Part shown: positions 54,267 through 64,000 of the stretch, piece after piece
Position numbering within the stretch: position 1 is the stretch's first letter
Layout: each line of letters begins with the position of its first letter
Assembly (NCBI GenBank): GCA_917880885.1
Contig: OU862913.1
Coordinates: forward strand, 45,851,460 to 45,915,459
Direction: 5' to 3'
Length of the DNA stretch: 64,000 bases
Source: Limnephilus marmoratus
Lineage: Eukaryota > Arthropoda > Insecta > Trichoptera > Limnephilidae
Program-made: the position numbers and the translations under genes
The notes under the pieces: model-generated
What the model saw: the letters and a program-made list of their open reading frames with translations, nothing else
The model's database searches: none
Told to the model about the DNA's origin: nothing

Positions 54267-56514
54267 CACTATGGGGCCAAATGGTGCATATCATCTCAAA
54301 ATTCAATAACTTTTAAAATAATACGAATATTGAGGTGATTTTTTAGAATATAAGTTAATGAATGTGTACAGATTTGTAATTTATTAAGTTTGTTAAAAAT
54401 ATTACAAAAGATGTATTAATTTTAACAAGTTAAAAATAAAAATGTATTTTATTTAAAAATTCGCATTTATAATAATGTCTTATTTATTAACAAAACATTT
54501 ATAAAACACAAAAAAAATATTAATGTATAATGCTAAACATTTAAAAACAAATACATTTAAAAAAATCTTACTTAAGTTCACAATGATGAATCTGCACAAA
54601 GTTCATTATTGGTCTATCATTAATCTTATGATTCGTTCTCAAAATTTAACAAAAGCAATAAAGCTTCTAATAGTTTCAGAACTTTGCGTCCTTTCGTAAA
54701 ACTTTTGCTGGAAATGTATGGATCTGAACTGCGCATGAGAGTGTGCATTACGTCTTCACATTTGTTGATGATCGTGAGCATTTTTTTAATGGTCAAGGCG
54801 AACAAATTTATAATCCTTGTTTCTTGCTTCTTGGGCATCCTCTGAAAGTTGTCCTAATGGTAACAAAACATAGTATTTTATGATGTTCTCTCCATGGGTT
54901 AGTATCTTATGTACAAAAGCAGGTATATAGTACCATCCACAGTCCTGTACATAATAAGCGCCCTTGTAGAATTCCGCCCTTGAATCTGTAGAATTCTTGC
55001 CTGTCTTGTTTATTTCTAATAATTTCTAGATTATTTATTCATTTATTTATTCATTTCGCTTTTGCCAGACATATTGTGCATGCTGAAGAAGACGGGGTAT
55101 CTGTCAACACTTGTGTTACCTTCCCATCAATTATTGTCAGAAACATTTCGAATTTAGCAGAAACAGTTTCATGTTCAGATATAAAAATGTGAGCAGGATG
55201 AAGTAAAGAAATTTAGTTTTCTACTTCTGATATAACTTCTCTCGTTTTAGCTGGAGTTTCTTTTGTAAATTCAATGGACATTGGACGACAGTATCTGTTG
55301 GACAATGAAGTTTGATTTTACCATAGTACGCGATTACTTTGAGAACCGACTAACTTTATAGGAACTAAAGAAGCAATAAAATGATTAGCATCTGAAATAA
55401 GTTCACATTATTGTTCAAAATTTGTTAATACTCTGTCCTGAGGATCCATCACACACTCATTTCACATATAATGTCATCTCTAAGGTATCTGATGTATCAA
55501 TAGAGCCAATTTTGAAATTTTTTTTCACAGTATGATTAAAAAGATCCTGTAGTTTTACACTTGCTTTAAAATCGGTCGCAGTAATACCGTCAGGATAATA
55601 TTCTGTTTTCGCTTCTGATATTTTTTTGGCGGATGGGAGTAGGTACATAATTTTTTTTGTCATCTAGAACATTTTTTAAGAGTTGGTAATAATAACCAAA
55701 TTCCTGGATAAATTTAAGTACACATAGGTAGCTAAGGTTTCATATTAAAATTTAAAAAACTTTGTCCATCATTATCAAGTCAACTTAACAGACTATTCTT
55801 CGATTCAGGGGACAAATTATTGATTTTTTTCAAATTTCAAATTAATGATTGGTATGTATTGTGAGTATAGATATATGTAAAAATAATAAAATGTGAAGCA
55901 ATTAAAGGAATATCATGTAATCAATAATAACATTATTGTGATGTATAAGGCATTTTCTCTGTTTTCGATTTTTTACGCAACGCTCACTATCAGTATTACG
56001 CCAATTTCAGAAAAGGGGGCAAGTTGGGCAAAATTTTATTACTAATTCTTAAAGTAAACACTCTAAGGTATATAAAAATCATAATATGTAACCTTCGGGA
56101 AGCTTCGGAAGAAACGAAAGGTTTAGTGAAAGTTAATAATTGTTTTAAATCTGAGGAATTTATTCGTATAATTAAATTTAATAAGTAATTCCCATTTCCG
56201 AAAAAAAAATGCTTGTTTATATATAAAAGGGATAGCATACTTATGTAATAAAATAAAAATATTTGCTTTATTAAACTTGGAACGCTTGATATGTGTGTTC
56301 AAAGTTTCATATAAATTTTCGCAATAAATCCGTATTTCTCAAAAGTTCAACTTTGACGTGTCATTATAAATAAACGGAAGGGAATACAAAATTGTTATAA
56401 CAATATAAAAAAAGAGTAGGGATTTGTCATTAAGAATCAATGGTTGTTTTAATTCTACGGCGTAATTACCGAAAGCGAATTATGAGATGATATGCACCGT
56501 TTGGCCCCATAGTG
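54267..56514. mobile_element. TIR DNA transposon starting CACTATGGGGCC, unclassified
   Basis: The ends CACTATGGGGCCAAATGGTG and inverse of CACTATGGGGCCAAACGGTG extend for about 32 bp (to catctca). The dinucleotide cg lies on both sides, either a 2-bp duplication or part of the repeat. The CACTA start recalls EnSpm/CACTA elements, but no transposase domain is recognised. Minus-strand pieces at 54838-54626 (NLFALTIKKMLTIINKCEDV) and 55663-55457 look like eroded protein. Confidence 0.65.
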
Positions 56515-58931
56515 CGCTGGCCCGCCCCGGGCGGCACCTTTAAGGGGGGCGGCAAATTTTCACAATAAATAATAATATTATCTTGGAAAATTTAAACAAT
56601 TTCAAATCATTATTTAAAAATGTTCTACGATACTTTCGTTAACGAATCCATCTCTTTTTTTATTATTTATTAAATATCAAAAATTATATTTTTTTTAAGC
56701 TGCAAAATTTCGCAATTCGTAGGAAAACCGTACGCATATTATGAGAGTAATACTAATTAAAGCTCATAACTCGCCAGCAAATTCACTCTTAATTAAAACC
56801 AGAATTCTGTTCAGAATGTATTAACGAATGAATTTCAGTTTTGTTTTCATCTGCTGATACATTTCGAAAGAGACCATTATTTTATTCGAAGTGCGGTTAT
56901 AAAATTCTAGTTGCAGGCTATGTATGTGCTGCCAGAATCAAAGAGAAACCATTTTCATATTCTGAGTGTAGTTTTAATTCGCCAAAAACAGATTTAATTT
57001 AACCCGTCTAACCACAGGTCACAGGAGATGCAAATTGTCCAGCACATTCATTTTAAAATAAAATTGTGAAATTATGTCCCACACATTAAATTTTAAAATA
57101 AATTTGTAATTGCGATAAAAAGTTAAAATACAATTTTATTACATTTTTTTCAGGAAAAGGAATCTGTATTTAAAATTTTAAGTTTATTCTATTTTAGGTA
57201 CTTTAATTCGAATATTCGCAGTATTTTTGAGCCAATTCACATTTCCTATATCAAAATTTTAATATTTGGAAACAATAATGTTCTAATAAGCACGCCGGAA
57301 ATATTACTTTATCTAGATTTTGGAACAATTTTGTTTTTTTGAAAAAGGATAAAAAAAACAATAAAAAGGAACATTTAAAATGCTTGGGAAGACCCGGAAA
57401 TTTTGTGCGCAAACATTAACAGACAAAAGATTATAGATATTTTTTTCTTATTATTCGCAGGGTTAAACCAGTTTTCCGAATGTAAAATTCCATTTGAGGA
57501 TTCATCTGCTGACACAATTCAAAGGAAAACATTATCTTATTCGAAGTTCAGTTATAAAATTTTAGTTGCAGACTCTGTATGTGCTGCCAGAATCAAAGAA
57601 AAACCATTTTCATGTTCTCAGTGTAGTTTTAATTCACCGCATAAAAACTGGTTTTGTGTTCAGAATACAACGATAATTTAAATAACGCGTTGCAGATTCA
57701 TCGTGCATCGAGTGAAGCTTTACATTTGAGTTACAAAATGCTTTAAAATTCTGAAAATTGATTGTTGCTATTGTACTATATGCAAACTATTATTTGCGGA
57801 CTCTAAAACAGTACCAATCAATCAACTTTGGAGTAGAATTTATAAACATGTTTTTCATTGAAAGAATACTCGTCAAATGTGATTATACAAAAAATCCGGC
57901 TCGTATATAATTTGGTCGTAATTAAAAAATAGGATTTTAAAAATAGGACCCCCCCCCCTTCCGCTGCTTGAAGTACCCAAATAAGGGGGCGGCGAAATTT
58001 TCCTCCGCCCCGATGTTCTGAGTGTAGTTTTAATTCACCACATACAAATTTAATTAAAACCAGTTTTATGTTCAGGATGTAAGTGCCGGCAGAATCAAAG
58101 AAAAACCCTTGTAATGTTCTGAGTGTAGTTTTAATTCACCGCATACAGATTTAATTAAACCAGTTTTGTGTTCAAAATGTAAGTGCCGGCAGAATTAAAG
58201 AAAAAACAATTTTCATGTTCTGAGTGTAGTTGTAATTCACCACATACAGATTTAATTAAAACCAGTTTTGTGTTCAGAATGTGTGTGCCGGCAGAATCAA
58301 AGAAAAACCCTTTTCATGTTCTGAGTGTAGTTTTAATTCACCGCATACAGATTTAATTAAATCCAGTTTTGCGTTCAGAATGCCGGCAGAATTAAAGTAA
58401 AAACTATTTTCAATTTCAAGTTCTGGATATAGTTTTAATTCACTACACACTGATTTAATTAAAACCAGTTTTGTGTTCAGAATGTAAGTGCCGCTAGAAT
58501 CAAAGAAAAAACATTTTTATGTTCTGAATGTAGTTTTGGTACACCGTATATTTAGTTTAATTTAAACCAGTTTTGTGTTATCATTATAACAATAAGTTGC
58601 CGATTCATCGTGTACCGAGTGAAGCTTTGCATTTGAGTTGCATTCCATATGTATGCGTGTTGAAGATGCGAAATTCTATCACAGGCATACCATTCTCGAT
58701 TTCAGAGAGCAGTTCTATATAAAGTTGTAGAAGAATTTGTAAGTATGATTTTATTGGAAGAGCACTCGGCGCATGGGATTATAAAAATCGGCATAAAAAA
58801 ATTGGATGTCCACCCCCCCCCCGGTCAGCACTTGAAAACCTGCGGAAGAAGTACCTGTAGAAGTAGGGGGGGGGGGGGGGCGGCAAAATTTTCCTCCGCC
58901 CCGGGCGGCCGAAACCCACGCTACGCCACTG
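56515..58931 (+). mobile_element. element ending CAGTGGCGTAGC, with degenerate finger-like repeats
   Basis: The right end is the inverse of CAGTGGCGTAGCGTGGGT followed by cgcccggggcggaggaaaat. The left side (cccgccccgggcggcacctt) mirrors the inner part, but the outermost bases were lost where the CACTATGG element abuts. Such ends are typical of insect hAT-group elements. A segment of about 190 bp is duplicated (56820-57000 and 57465-57660). G and C runs adjoin both sides. Confidence 0.55.
58010..58590 (+). repeat. degenerate tandem repeats of about 100 bp with C2C2-like motif
   Basis: Six units share tgttctgagtgtagttttaa and agaatcaaagaaaaacc. Translated in the best frame a unit gives RIKEKPFSCSECSFNSPHTD, like the start of a C2H2 finger (linker EKPF, C-x2-C) without the H-x3-H half. 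Further single units are at 56935-57000 and 57585-57645. They appear to descend from a zinc-finger gene but no longer code for fingers. Confidence 0.6.
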
Positions 58932-60048
58932 CATACGACTATCACTCCCCAAGTCAAGCGTGCGTAAAGGTCCGACCGTTCGCCTAGCAATCGATCACCA
59001 TTCGCATCGATTACCGTTCGTATGACATTTTTCGTAACAATCACCACTTTTCATAACGCATTCACCAGCTTACACCCCAATTCGAGCATGTGTAAAGAAG
59101 TTTTACTTCAGAAAATCAATACTTATCTTTCTTTTATAACCTTTGAATGGATTTTAAGCTGAAAAAAGCATCACGATAAATACTCTCTGCCGTGAAAATT
59201 TCAAATCGTTCGAAGCCTAATACGTCCCACGAAACATTTCGAAACGGACAGGATTTCGATAATATCAGCCAGATGTCCCACGGTCCAGTGGAGGTTATCC
59301 ACCACTTACCCGCCCTGGTATAAGTAACAGATGGTTACTCCTTCAAGGCTCTTGCAAGATTCTAATTATTTTGTTAAAAGAAGCTAAGTACATTTATTTA
59401 AATGAAGCTAAACGTCCCACGGTTTTATTTTTGTCCCACGGTCCAGTAAAGAATTGATATATATATATTGATAAACCGAGTATTATAAGACTATGCGCAG
59501 AAAAGTAAACTTAGCTACGGTTCGCAGCGCTGCCATCGTGGGACTTTTCTGCGCAGGTTTTTACGGCTTTATATATAAATCAAAATATGTTTGCTTGTGA
59601 TTAAGTAGGTATATATATATATAAGATGTCTATGCGTTGCTAAACCATTCATCCTAATGCGATGTAACTTTGGTGATTTGATGTCCGCATGCCAGCGATG
59701 GTTTCTATATACAATAGTGAGCTCTGGTGTTACAAAATCATGCGTTGCTAACCAATCATCCGATTGGGGAAGGGGACGCGGGAGAGGAATGGGAGGCGGA
59801 AAGGGAACGGGACGAATGGGAAAGGATACGCAGGGAGAAACAATATTTTATTTAGTGGTATAGCACATGCCGGGAACGCGAGTGCTATTATGAAATGCGA
59901 CTTACTGCATGTCTTTTACCCTAGATTAATAATTAACACCTGCCATTTTATATCAGAATAAATGTAACATCAATAGCTTTTTCAAATTTGTTCCCTCCTT
60001 AATTTTAGATTTATAGTTAAGTTAGAACCCACCATAAGGCGCGAGTAT
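58932..60048. other. noncoding stretch with repeat scraps
   Basis: The phrase gtcccacggtccagt occurs near 59275 and 59440. 59490-59590 has an imperfect inverted repeat (ctatgcgcagaaaagt / acttttctgcgcaggt). 59690-59890 is the purine-rich version of the repeat at 6315-6740. No gene. Confidence 0.4.
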
Positions 60049-60446
60049 CAGTAGCGCATCGAGGGGGGGGGGGGGGGCGCCCCGAGTGCCACCCGACAGG
60101 TGGGTGACACTTGACCGTGAAAAAATTTACGAAGGATATTGTCACCAAAGTATTGTACACATGAACATGGTCTGTTTTTATATTTTCATAGCTCTATGGC
60201 TCCCTGTGGTGTGCCCTGAATTTTGTGTTGCTCGGTCTTTTTATAGGCGAACGTAGCATATTATTTATATTTATTTTTTTATCCCTGAAATTTTCTAGTC
60301 ACCCCCCCGGACCAATTTTATGAAGCCGAAATTAGCGTTTTGAATTTCTAAACTCAACTTTAATAGGAGGGGGGGGGGTGAAACCACGCCCCGGGGGTGA
60401 CATCCGACATCCGACCCGGGTGCCACCCATGCTAGCTACGCCACTG
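60049..60446. mobile_element. old hAT-like MITE
   Basis: The ends are CAGTAGCGCATCGAGG and the inverse of CAGTGGCGTAGCTAGC. The inner parts share gtgccaccc and G runs. The flanks gcgagtat (60041-60048) and gcaggcat (60447-60454) agree at five of eight bases, and the three differences are all transitions, as expected of an old duplication. Confidence 0.5.
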
Positions 60447-61439
60447 GCAGGCATATCAAGTATTATCAAGTATACAGTTCTGAAATTGATGTTAATGTAT
60501 TTTAACGGTTATGATGTTTTCATTTCAATAATATACTTCTTATACTAACTTCAATAGTATTTGGTTTCATTTTGGAGGTTGAATAATTATAAATAAAGGG
60601 AAATTATGGCGTATCGATATATTTTTCTCCCCAGTTTGGGAATTTTGAGCATCTGTTATGGATATTTTTTACGATTGCAATGGCAACCCTGAACCTAACC
60701 TAACTAATTGTTGTCTGTTGACCAGTGTTACCGAAGCTCCCGATTTCGCGGGAGATCTCCCGAGTTTTCACTTCATCTCCCGATCTACCGGAATGGCATC
60801 AAAATCTCCCGATTTTTCAAAGTTCCCAGCGATTTGTCGTTTCTCGTCAATTCTTTGTTTATGGTCCGCTCAAAAGGCAAATTATTGTCTGTGGTTAAAA
60901 AAAATATTCCCCGGATTCGGGTATTGACCAGAATAATTACAAAATTCTGCAATCTAAGCATATCTCTATTATAGACCCATACAAACCAATCATCGATCAT
61001 TTATGAATTATGAGCTGGAAATTATAATTTATTACGTAACGGAGGGGTGTCAAAGTGGATTTTTAAGGGCGATTTATTAGATTTTGCGTGTGTAAGCCGG
61101 CCAGTCTCAAAATTAAAACCATGCTCAATTGTTTAAACCTTTATTTAGTTAGATATGTAAGTACCTAGTTATTATAAATTTTCATTCAAGTCAAAAAGGA
61201 GGGTAAAATGGTAAATTATTTTGAGCCAGACACCTGACTTCTTTTATTTTTTAAGTCGGGTGTCATATTCGTGGTAAGTAGTTATTTTAAGAATCAATTG
61301 GAGATGCTCATCCGTAAACCTTGAGCGATTCTTATTTATTTTCAAAACGGAAAACATCCACTCGCTTAAATAGGTACTACCGAACACTCACAGAATAAGT
61401 GCTGGATGCTTACTTATATTTGGATATAACAATTTGGGA

Positions 61440-61760
61440 GGCGGGAATGGGTACCGCCGCCCCGGGAACCTTTATTGGATAACCAACACCTCTGCCATAG
61501 GTCACCCCAAGTGGTTCGCTACGTTTGGTGATTTAGCAGGGGTGCCCGGGTTCATGGGATGAGGTTTGTCTAGGCCTGATGACCAGGACACACTAAACCC
61601 CAGATTCCTACCCACCCCTTACACCCTTTTCCTTCCCAGAACTCTCCTCTCCTTCCTTTCCCTAAAAAAACCCTCCACACAGCATCCCCAAAGATGACAT
61701 AGGCCCTCAGGGAAATTATTTTCCTCAGGGCCTTCTGTGTGGACTTCTTGTAAAAAAAAT
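61440..61760 (+). repeat. CR1-tail repeat unit with one arm of the 11.9-12.5 kb repeat
   Basis: 61440-61580 matches the arm at 12370-12475 (inverted) and 11920-12015. 61590-61755 is the CR1-like tail (caaagatgacataggccctc, cagggccttctgtgtgga). No coding sequence. Confidence 0.6.
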
Positions 61761-61839
61761 AAAATATTAACAACATATTTAAAGCAATTTTTTTAGGTTA
61801 ACATTTTGGCAAGGATTAAATTTCAAACATTCATTAAAA

Positions 61840-62680
61840 AAGGTTTTTTCCCCTGTGAGACGGCTTGCGGACTTTTAAATGTTCCGTTTGAGAACATGAA
61901 TAGTTGCAGTCCGAATATGAAAAAGGTTATTTTCACTGTGAGACGGCTTGTGGACTTCTAAATGTTCCTTTTGAGAAGATGAATAGTTGCAGTCGGAACG
62001 TAAGAAAGGTTTTTCTCCACAGTGAGTCAGCATGTGGATTTTAAATTGTCACTTTCGAGAACATGAATAGTTGCAGACGGAACATGTAAAAGGTTTTCTC
62101 CACTGTGAGACGGCTTGTGGACTTATAAATATTCCTTTTGAGAACGTGAATAGTTGCAGTCGGAACATGAAAATGGTTTTTCTCCACTATGAGTTCACTT
62201 GTGAGTTTTTAAAGTCTTCTTTTTAGCACATAAATAATTGCAATCGGAACATACAAAAGGTTTTTTCCACTGCGAGACGGCTTGTTGATGATATAAAAAT
62301 TGTCACTTTCGAGGACATGAATAGTTGCAGTCGGAACATGTGAAAGGTTTTCTCCACTGTGAGACGGCTTGTGGATTTTAAATTGTCACTTTATAGAACA
62401 TGAATAGTTGCAGTCGGAACATGTAAAAGGTTTTCTCCACTGTGAGACGGCTTGTGAACTATTAAATGTTCCTTTTGAGAACATAAATAGTTGCAATCGG
62501 AACATAAAAAAGGTTTTTCTCCACATTGAATTGTGAATATTAAATTGTGACTTTCAAGAACATGAATAGTTGCAGTCAGAACACGAAAAGGGTTTTTCTC
62601 CACTATTGCTTGTGGACTTTTAAATGTTCCTTTTAAGAAAAAGAATAGTTGCAGTCGGAACATGAAAATGTTTAATGGTT
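61840..62680 (-). pseudogene. ten-unit C2H2 zinc-finger array, frame-broken
   Basis: On the minus strand ten units of about 83-84 bp encode the finger pattern CSDCNYSCSQKEHLKVHKPS followed by H-SGEKPF. That is C-x2-C-x12-H-x3-H with a near-canonical linker, and the cysteine-pair codons lie near gttgcagtc at about 61900, 61985, 62070, 62155, 62240, 62325, 62408, 62492, 62572 and 62652. Several units have lost one base or more, so the longest open frame (62663-62391) covers only about two to three fingers. Repeats this alike suggest recent tandem amplification. Such arrays bind DNA in intact proteins. Confidence 0.75.
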
Positions 62681-63338
62681 AAATTTTAATCTAATATAAC
62701 TCCTAAGTATTTCATAACAGTAATTATTTCAATAACAATTTTAATATGGTCCATGCACTTTCTTTTTGTTTTTGGTGATTTGACTGAGATATTAGTAGGT
62801 ATTTCGATAAAGGATTACTAAACAGTGTATCGTTATCAAGTATCTGTCGCCAGGTGAGAGGTGTTTTAAAAAAGCCCATGAGGTGGTTTATTGGTTCCTT
62901 AATAAAATTAAAATTATAACTTATTGATTAAAAGATTGTTACTTATATGAATGTTGTTTACTTTTAAAAGAAAGTAGGTATTAAATGAATTCGGCGTATC
63001 GTTAAGTGACGGGTGACAGTTCACAAAATTTCGTGCTGAGTTGCCAGACGTGAAATAAGTCCCCGTTGAACGTTAGGGAAAATTGCGTTATTCCACAGGC
63101 AACATCTACAGTAATCGGATTGACGGCGCTGCTTATGGGTTTTCCGTTTGTTGTTAAGGTTCTGCTTCGCAATAATAAAAGGGATTCGAATTATTGACAA
63201 GGGAGAAGTTTTACTAAAATAATTCTAGTCATCTCCCGATTTCTTCAAATGTTTTCCGTTTTCTCCCGATTTCTCCCGATTTTTAGGCGAAAATTCTCCC
63301 GATTTTGAAGTTTTCGTTTCGGTAACACTGCTGTTGAC

Positions 63339-63842
63339 GCTTTTCTCCTGTCAAAAGCCAATAGTTTTTTCCAGTTCCCTAACTTAAATTCTACATAATA
63401 TGACTTACACTAGCTTGTGGTAGTTACTGGTAAGTAATACTGATATTTACTACGCGACTAGGCACACAAATCACGCTGTTAATTTTGGTTGCGTTGTTGC
63501 TCCTCAGTTTACCAAATCAAAGAGCGACAATTTTTCACGCCCAAATGCATTGTTATTGAACCCGTTTGTAGTAAAATTTGAAGCACGAAAGCGTCTCTTT
63601 AAAGAAAGTTTCTATTATTATTACGACAAGATTAATCTCTCTAAATGAAAATCATATTGATTAAATGAAAATCATATTTTAATGCATATTTTCCATCTAT
63701 CCGGAGTGAAACCGATGTTTCTTTTGGTAATTAAGTTTAAAGGTAGTTAAATTTTCAAAATCTATGTGGATTATTTACCGGTGTACATTTTAATTGTTTA
63801 GTGGTAAACTTAGATTTCAATACAAAGCATGGTGTTTCTCTT
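63339..63842. other. unassigned AT-rich sequence
   Basis: No ORF of interest or known repeat. A local duplication ttaaatgaaaatcatatt occurs at about 63642 and 63660. Confidence 0.3.
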
Positions 63843-63930
63843 TCTTCTTCTTCTTGTGCCCTGTCCGTTTAACGAACTTTGGCTATCATGTGGGCTTTGT
63901 TTACTGCGGCCCGGAACAGCTCTGGGGTGA
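63843..63930 (-). mobile_element. second RTE-like LINE family, extreme 3' end
   Basis: The minus strand ends in (GAA)n and shares agctgttccgggccgcagta and aagttcgttaaacggacag-type sequence with the copy at 15410-15790. The similarity stops near 63930, a very short 5'-truncated copy. Confidence 0.65.
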
Positions 63931-64000
63931 AATGCAGATCCGGGCACAGTTTGGAAATTTAATAAAAAGGCACTTTCTAGATGAGAAAAGTGTGGAGAAG

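Larger units (their letters stand above)
60723..63330 (-). mobile_element. hAT transposon containing a zinc-finger array, perfect 8-bp TSD
   Basis: The ends CAGTGTTACCGAAGC and inverse of CAGTGTTACCGAAAC are bounded by ctgttgac exactly (60715-60722, 63331-63338). Next to both ends ctcccgattt is repeated (about 60770-60830 and 63232-63305). The minus strand near 61390-61290 keeps a hAT C-terminal remnant (EWMFSVLKINKN, RFTDEHLQLIL). A CR1-tail repeat (61440-61755) and a C2H2 array (61840-62680) lie inside. Confidence 0.82.

Noticed and set aside
54267..56514. Firm CACTA/EnSpm assignment
   Set aside because: Only the first five bases match the name-giving motif. No transposase domain or 3-bp duplication is visible, so the class is left open.
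1..64000. CRISPR arrays, bacterial operons, riboswitches or an integrated virus
   Set aside because: Tandem repeats lack spacers, genes are spliced or transposon-derived, and no viral capsid or envelope ORF is present.

Overview
The window looks like a transposon-saturated, AT-rich stretch of an insect genome, most likely a moth or butterfly. The organism call is inference. It rests on the mix of repeat families (an RTE-type LINE with a GTTA-repeat tail, CR1-like LINE tails, tRNA-derived SINEs, several hAT families, piggyBac-like TTAA elements, BEL/copia/gypsy LTR elements) and on one spliced host gene with GT/AG introns. There are no prokaryotic operons, rRNA genes, tRNA genes or CRISPR arrays.

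Host genes. One host gene is clear: three consecutive phase-0 exons on the + strand (6111-6287, 11479-11778, 14430-14510) encode the GOLD-domain middle, coiled-coil, membrane segment and tail of a p24/TMED cargo receptor of the TMED1/5 type. Its 5' exon lies left of the window and its introns are full of transposons. A second possible host locus is a short exon-like segment near 48182-48283.

Layout. 36-3527 (-): BEL/Pao gag-pol with two in-frame stops, cut by the window edge. 4.5-6.1 kb: LINE and SINE fragments. 7.3-11.4 kb: a piggyBac-like element carrying a decayed jockey/CR1-group LINE. 12.5-14.4 kb: two piggyBac-like elements sharing one TTAA, one of them carrying a hAT-like MITE. 15.4-21.2 kb: RTE and CR1 LINE remnants with several small DNA elements nested in them. 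22.0-24.7 kb: a hAT element with perfect 8-bp target-site duplications (TSDs). 24.87-25.12 kb: a heat-shock-like promoter with no gene attached. 26.1-27.0 kb: another RTE copy. 27386-35966: a hAT element split by a SINE (itself split by an RNase-H LINE fragment) and by a nearly intact copia element (itself split by a 1.57-kb long-inverted-repeat element). 38639-46769: a full-length I-group LINE with a 14-bp TSD, itself carrying a hAT and a second insertion. 46.9-47.9 and 52.3-53.3 kb: two copies, in opposite orientation, of one internally deleted Harbinger element. 53.3-54.3 kb: the 5' end of a gypsy element. 54.3-63.3 kb: three or more terminal-inverted-repeat (TIR) elements, two zinc-finger-derived repeat arrays and another hAT with perfect TSDs.

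How it fits together. Nearly all the coding sequence belongs to mobile elements, and most is broken by a few stops or frameshifts. The target-site duplications let the insertion order be reconstructed in several places. The most unusual objects are the four-deep nest at 27.4-36.0 kb, the long-TIR element at 32.6-34.2 kb with seven TATA-plus-ATG repeats in front of an unrecognised 71-codon ORF, the orphan heat-shock promoter, and a ten-unit C2H2 finger array inside a hAT.
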